Source of the DNA: an uncultured Lachnospiraceae bacterium
GTDB taxonomy: Bacteria > Bacillota > Clostridia > Lachnospirales > Lachnospiraceae
Length of the DNA: 64,000 bases
Direction of reading: 5' to 3'
Assembly: GCA_902794825.1 (NCBI GenBank)
Contig: CADBIU010000027.1
Span: forward strand, 1-64,000
Both the position numbers and the translations under genes were made by a program. Below the pieces are notes generated by a model. It ran no database searches, had not been told where the DNA came from, and saw only the letters and a program-made list of their open reading frames with translations. Positions 60,132 through 64,000 of the stretch are shown here, piece after piece (within the stretch, counting starts at the first letter, position 1; each line of letters begins with the position of its first letter).

Positions 60132-63100
60132 ATGAAAAAAACATTTATCGCCCTGGCCATGTGTGTGACCTTGGCCTTTTCATCAAATAGCACCGCCCTT
60201 GCGGCCTGCGAATGGAGCGCATCCGCTTCCACAACTGACGAGCAGAAATTGTATGTCGAAGGGGAAGCTCTTGCGATCGTGAGAGGAGATGTGCAGTTGC
60301 AAAGTCCGGGAAAGGCTGAGCGCATCGCGCAGGTCAGCGCAGAGGCTATTGAAGATGCCATCGGGGACTGGAACAGCAGTGGATATGACGCGTACCGAAC
60401 AAATATAGCTCTGCCAAAAGCAATCTTGACAAAAGAAAGCGGGCGGCAGTTCGCAGAAGATGAGACCTTCGCGATCTGGAGCGTCAGCGACCGTAATCAG
60501 ACGACAGAAGAGATTCTGCAAGAGCTTCGGACCAATCCTGACGTGATCGCTGCGGAGCCGAATTACATTGCTTATGCGGCGAACGAAGAGGCGGCAGAAG
60601 CGGTGGAAGCAGAGCCTGAAGAAGCGGCAGAGGAGGCGGAAGCGGAGACGGAAGAAGCAGAAACCGCAGATCCTGAAGAGGAAAGCCCGGAAGAAGATAA
60701 TTCAGAAGCCGACAACACCGAACCCACAGTAACCAAGGGAGATCTCTCCCCCATGCAATGGTCAAACGGGAGCCCCGGCTCGGAATCACCCGCGATCTAT
60801 ACCACCCCTCTCTCACCGACCGCCGGCTACACTATGGAGGTGCCCGGCTGGCAGGAAGGGCGTACGAACCCGAATGCCCCTGTAAACGCGGGAGGCACGA
60901 TCTGTATTATGGATACCGGCGTTGATACGGATCACCCTGATCTGCAAGGTGTGCTCTACGAGTTTACACCGGAGCAGCAGGCCAAGTATGGATGCGGCAA
61001 GTACGGCTATAACGCCAGCGGCGACGGCCGGCCGGAAAATGAGCAGAAAGCGACTGATTCCCACGGCACGCATGTGGCGGGCATTATTGCCGCGAACTGG
61101 AACGGTGAAGGAACATCCGGCATTGCTAATGGCGTCAAAATATTCTCGGTCAACGTATTTGGCGGAAACGGGACGGAGCAGGATATTAAATCCAACGTCA
61201 AAGGCTTCCAGTTTCTTTTGGATGTGGCGCAGGAAGTCAATCTCAAGGCTGTCAACTGCTCCTGGGGCACGGCGCAGCCAATATTCATTCTCTCCGTCAT
61301 GATGGATGAGCTGGGACGCAAGGGCGTCAACACCGTCATTGCTTCAGGAAATCGATACTGCGATCTGGATGATTCTATCGACCTGGGCAGTATGACCAAC
61401 AGTGAATACGTGATCGTCGTGGATGCCGCGTCTATGGATGGAAAGATGACGGATTTTTCATGCTGGGGCCAGGGCACGACTGATGTTTTTGCGCCGGGCG
61501 GCGGGATCTTCTCCTCCGTGACGCAGATCATTCGGGAGGATCTGATGGGCGAGGTCTACAGCTATCAGGACAACACGCGCTTTATTCCCGAAGTGACGCC
61601 CGAGGAACATCTGCTGTCCGGGATCGAGCGCTTTGACTTAGAAGAGCCGGGCGTGCGCTTTTTTGACTCAAATCCGGCGCTGAGCGGGGAGGCCAAAGAG
61701 ATCGGAGAGATCAATACAGCAAACGGCTTCGACGATAAACGGGCAGCGGCCATTCGCCTTTCTGATCTTAAAAAGGAGGCGCAGAGGGAACACGCGGGCT
61801 TCTCTGCGATTAACGGATATGTATATATGGCGATCCCGGTGTCTTCCGGGGAAAACGTCGAGTGGATCGGTGTCAAAACAGCGATGAGCGACGGCTTCAA
61901 ACCTAACGGCGGGATCGATTCGGTCACTTGCAAAGGCGCGGACGGCGAGCCGGTCGAGATCGACTGCCTGTGTTCGGGCGCGCTGAAGAAGGGTTATGAG
62001 ACAGGTGCCTTCAGCAATATTTATCAGTGTCAGTGGGCACAGCTCAGCTTCAATGTAAAGGGCTTTATCGATGCGTCGAACGAGCTCCATGAAATGCTTC
62101 AGAAGGGCATGGAACAGGAGAAGATAAATAACCTCGGGATTGCCGATTACCAGGGACAGACTTATCTGATCGCGCGGATCGGGATCGGTCATGTCGCAAA
62201 GGACAGCCAATCATATGAGTGCACACAGGATACCACTCTCTATTTTGACAATGCGGCAGCTGGCGATGCAGATGCTTATACGGGCTCCTATATGTTCATG
62301 TCCGGCACATCGATGGCGGCGCCGGCGGTGACCGGGTGCCTTGGTGTGATCGCGAAGGATGAGCCCGCGAATGCTTCGCTTTCGGAGGAAGAACTCATGG
62401 AAGCGGCGCGCGGAAGAGCTGCCAAACTTCTTGCAGCAGTTGACTATGACGAAGCTCTCTCCGGGCTCTGCAGCACCGGCGGAAGGGTCAACCTGCACGG
62501 ACAGACGGACTTTGCCCGCAAGGCACCTTTGATCAGCAAAGCACAGGTGGAGGACCGGGGGCTGGAGCTGTCGGGATGGTATTTTGGCGAGGAAGGAACT
62601 CTGGCAATAGACGGCGTAGAAATCGAAACGCAGACGTGGCAGGACAATGTAATCACGGCAGATATCCGCGCACTTCCCAACGGATTGCATGTGGCGGCGG
62701 TCACAAATGCGGACGGCGCGGTGAACCGGGCAGTGTTCAGTACTTCCTCTCAGGACGCGGAGGGCCGCATGCTCTTTGAAAGATCCCACAGCGTTCCTGT
62801 TCTCTATCCCGCGTTTATCGCGGACCAAAGCCACCGTATCTACGGACCGATGGCGATAAGCGGCGGAAAGATCTACACGATGACGAATACGGCCAAGTAC
62901 AAAATAGTGCAGGCAATATGGAGTTATGATATCGAGCAGGACAGCTGGGAGCGGCTTCCATTGCCCGAAGGATGCGATCCGCAGTCGATCAGAGACGGGG
63001 ACTTTGCTTCTCTGCGTGACAGACTATACCTGTATGGCATACACCTTTCAACAGATGAATCCGGATTAAACGTGAGCAGAGGATGCTTGTGGCGCTATGA

Positions 63101-63998
63101 GCCTTACGGAGATTTTTGGGAACAGCTGGAGATTCCTTTACCTGATAACGCCGAAGGTATCTGCGCGCTGGGAGACGAACTCTTTGTGGTGGGCGGCAGT
63201 GTTTACGACATGCAGCTCGAAGGAGCGCCTGCCGACAGTGATGGAGCTTACAACGCCGGTTTCTACAAGGCGGACCTCGCACGCGGCGCGCTTGTCCGGG
63301 TTGGCGGGAAACTTCCCGATGATGCCGCCATGGAAAATCTGAAGATTACTGCAGGCAGAAACAGGATGTACATTTACGCGGAAATCGATGATAGTTTCTA
63401 CGAACAGCCCGGGGAGACTTCGGAAAACGGAATTGTGTATCGAAAGACAGTCTCAGGAGGAAGGCTCTTCCGCATAGCCTATGATGGCGCTGAGAACAAG
63501 ATCACTTTTGAAGAACTGACAGATACTCTCAATGAAACATTGGGGGATGACCTGCGCACGGACTACGAGTACAAGATGGGCGGGGATGTACCCGGCGAGC
63601 ACTTCGCGATCGCGGGTCTTGATACGGGCGTCGCGATCATCGGATCTTCTAAAGTCGGTGAAGACGTGCATATCATAAACGATACCGACGAGAAAGCGTT
63701 GCTTTACGACAAAGCCACTTGCTATCACAAGGCTTTCGATCCGATCGCGGCTTTCAGCGGCGGAAGGCTTTATGTGATCGGCTACAATGGAACTGAGCCG
63801 GATATAATGTACTTCCGGTCCCAGGAAATGACGCCGCAGGCAGCAGCAAACGAAAGCGGCGCGCCCGAAGGAGCCGGCGGCAGCGTCAGCGGAGGTGGAA
63901 TGGATCCCACGGTCATTGGCGGAGTGACTATCGGATTGTTTGCGGTACTGATCATTGCGCTTTCAGTCACACGCAGAAAGCACAGAGCAGATGAGTGA
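60132..63998 (+). CDS. Large membrane-anchored subtilase (S8) with kelch-like C-terminal region
   Basis: 1288 residues, complete. Signal peptide (about 1-24), I9-like propeptide (YVEGEALAIVR to NPDVIAAEPNYIAYA), then an acidic Glu/Ala linker (about 155-200). Catalytic Asp 261 in IMDTGVDTDHPDLQ, His 311 in SHGTHVAGI, oxyanion Asn 407 in ASGNR, Ser 727 in SGTSMAAPA. Asn-to-Ser distance is 320 residues instead of about 66, so a domain of about 250 residues is inserted. Beyond about 890 come kelch-like repeats (GGKIYTM, YDIEQDSWERLPLP, LGDELFVVGGS), then a Gly/Ser stretch, a membrane helix and basic tail RRKHRADE. Surface protease; target unknown. Confidence 0.9.
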   Translation: MKKTFIALAMCVTLAFSSNSTALAACEWSASASTTDEQKLYVEGEALAIVRGDVQLQSPGKAERIAQVSAEAIEDAIGDWNSSGYDAYRTNIALPKAILTKESGRQFAEDETFAIWSVSDRNQTTEEILQELRTNPDVIAAEPNYIAYAANEEAAEAVEAEPEEAAEEAEAETEEAETADPEEESPEEDNSEADNTEPTVTKGDLSPMQWSNGSPGSESPAIYTTPLSPTAGYTMEVPGWQEGRTNPNAPVNAGGTICIMDTGVDTDHPDLQGVLYEFTPEQQAKYGCGKYGYNASGDGRPENEQKATDSHGTHVAGIIAANWNGEGTSGIANGVKIFSVNVFGGNGTEQDIKSNVKGFQFLLDVAQEVNLKAVNCSWGTAQPIFILSVMMDELGRKGVNTVIASGNRYCDLDDSIDLGSMTNSEYVIVVDAASMDGKMTDFSCWGQGTTDVFAPGGGIFSSVTQIIREDLMGEVYSYQDNTRFIPEVTPEEHLLSGIERFDLEEPGVRFFDSNPALSGEAKEIGEINTANGFDDKRAAAIRLSDLKKEAQREHAGFSAINGYVYMAIPVSSGENVEWIGVKTAMSDGFKPNGGIDSVTCKGADGEPVEIDCLCSGALKKGYETGAFSNIYQCQWAQLSFNVKGFIDASNELHEMLQKGMEQEKINNLGIADYQGQTYLIARIGIGHVAKDSQSYECTQDTTLYFDNAAAGDADAYTGSYMFMSGTSMAAPAVTGCLGVIAKDEPANASLSEEELMEAARGRAAKLLAAVDYDEALSGLCSTGGRVNLHGQTDFARKAPLISKAQVEDRGLELSGWYFGEEGTLAIDGVEIETQTWQDNVITADIRALPNGLHVAAVTNADGAVNRAVFSTSSQDAEGRMLFERSHSVPVLYPAFIADQSHRIYGPMAISGGKIYTMTNTAKYKIVQAIWSYDIEQDSWERLPLPEGCDPQSIRDGDFASLRDRLYLYGIHLSTDESGLNVSRGCLWRYEPYGDFWEQLEIPLPDNAEGICALGDELFVVGGSVYDMQLEGAPADSDGAYNAGFYKADLARGALVRVGGKLPDDAAMENLKITAGRNRMYIYAEIDDSFYEQPGETSENGIVYRKTVSGGRLFRIAYDGAENKITFEELTDTLNETLGDDLRTDYEYKMGGDVPGEHFAIAGLDTGVAIIGSSKVGEDVHIINDTDEKALLYDKATCYHKAFDPIAAFSGGRLYVIGYNGTEPDIMYFRSQEMTPQAAANESGAPEGAGGSVSGGGMDPTVIGGVTIGLFAVLIIALSVTRRKHRADE

Positions 63999-64000
63999 TT

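Overview
The window is a 64 kb piece of a bacterial chromosome. Gram-positive anaerobe features dominate: a tryptophan T-box, a ZTP riboswitch in front of formate-tetrahydrofolate ligase, strong AGGAGG ribosome-binding sites, many Rho-independent terminators, an indolepyruvate:ferredoxin oxidoreductase operon, a GG-leader peptide, WYL regulators and oligosaccharide glycosidases. The best fit is a member of Clostridia, probably a gut or rumen Lachnospiraceae. This rests on gene content and recalled family resemblance, not on a database search.

Layout. The left edge (1-170) carries the 3' half of a tRNA-Arg(CCT) behind a non-canonical 5' half, followed by the tRNA terminator. This looks like the attachment-site scar of an integrative element lying to the left. 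0.3-6.4 kb: an AAA ATPase/nuclease, a carboxyl/O-methyltransferase, a Trp T-box operon trpE-trpG-ACT, a 56-codon ORF and an orphan L7/L12-like protein. 6.5-11.7 kb: a lipoprotein esterase, mobA, a leftward THEP1 NTPase - ECF S component - molybdopterin-fold protein operon behind a candidate riboswitch plus terminator, and a DUF2828/vWA (Ro60-like) protein. 11.7-18.6 kb: a tiny leftward transcription unit, a frameshifted FAD oxidoreductase, a P1 peptidase, RidA, a GH25 muramidase, a GH1 6-phospho-beta-glucosidase and a DUF362 protein. 18.6-24.1 kb: a GH13 glucosidase divergent from an AraC regulator, a WYL regulator, and eda-kdgK for 2-keto-3-deoxygluconate use. 24.1-33.4 kb: an unassigned structured leader, iorA (disrupted by a small deletion), iorB, a phenylacetate-CoA ligase, a GT4/GH13 pair and a Na/Pi symporter. 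33.5-39.2 kb: a GG-leader SH3 protein, two micro-ORFs, two tRNA-Leu genes, an SDR, a second WYL regulator, a relic of a GH3 C-terminus and an intact GH3.

39.4-49.0 kb is a ten-gene Mrp/Mbh-like cation/proton antiporter operon: mrpE, F, G, mbhD, an mbhE-mrpB fusion, mrpC and four large proton-channel subunits in a row, with no hydrogenase or ferredoxin module. It is followed by a second Na/Pi symporter. 50.9-55.5 kb: a ZTP riboswitch, a MITE-like palindromic block, fhs, an amidohydrolase and a YkgJ cysteine-cluster protein. 55.5-59.5 kb: a repeat-rich surface protein and a CadC-like cadmium/zinc module (ArsR sensor, separate HMA metallochaperone, P1B ATPase). 59.5-60.1 kb: a repeat-laden non-coding stretch. 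60.1-64.0 kb: a 1288-residue membrane-anchored subtilase with a large catalytic-domain insertion and kelch-like repeats.

Themes: amino-acid fermentation (ior, paaK, trp leader), sugar-acid and glucoside catabolism, sodium/proton energetics (antiporter plus two Na/Pi symporters) and molybdenum-cofactor handling. The strongest candidates for something undescribed are the four-subunit antiporter operon, the duplicated promoter-hairpin leader shared by the DUF2828 gene and a 56-codon ORF, the GG-leader/SH3 protein with its neighbouring micro-ORFs, and the palindromic intergenic elements.
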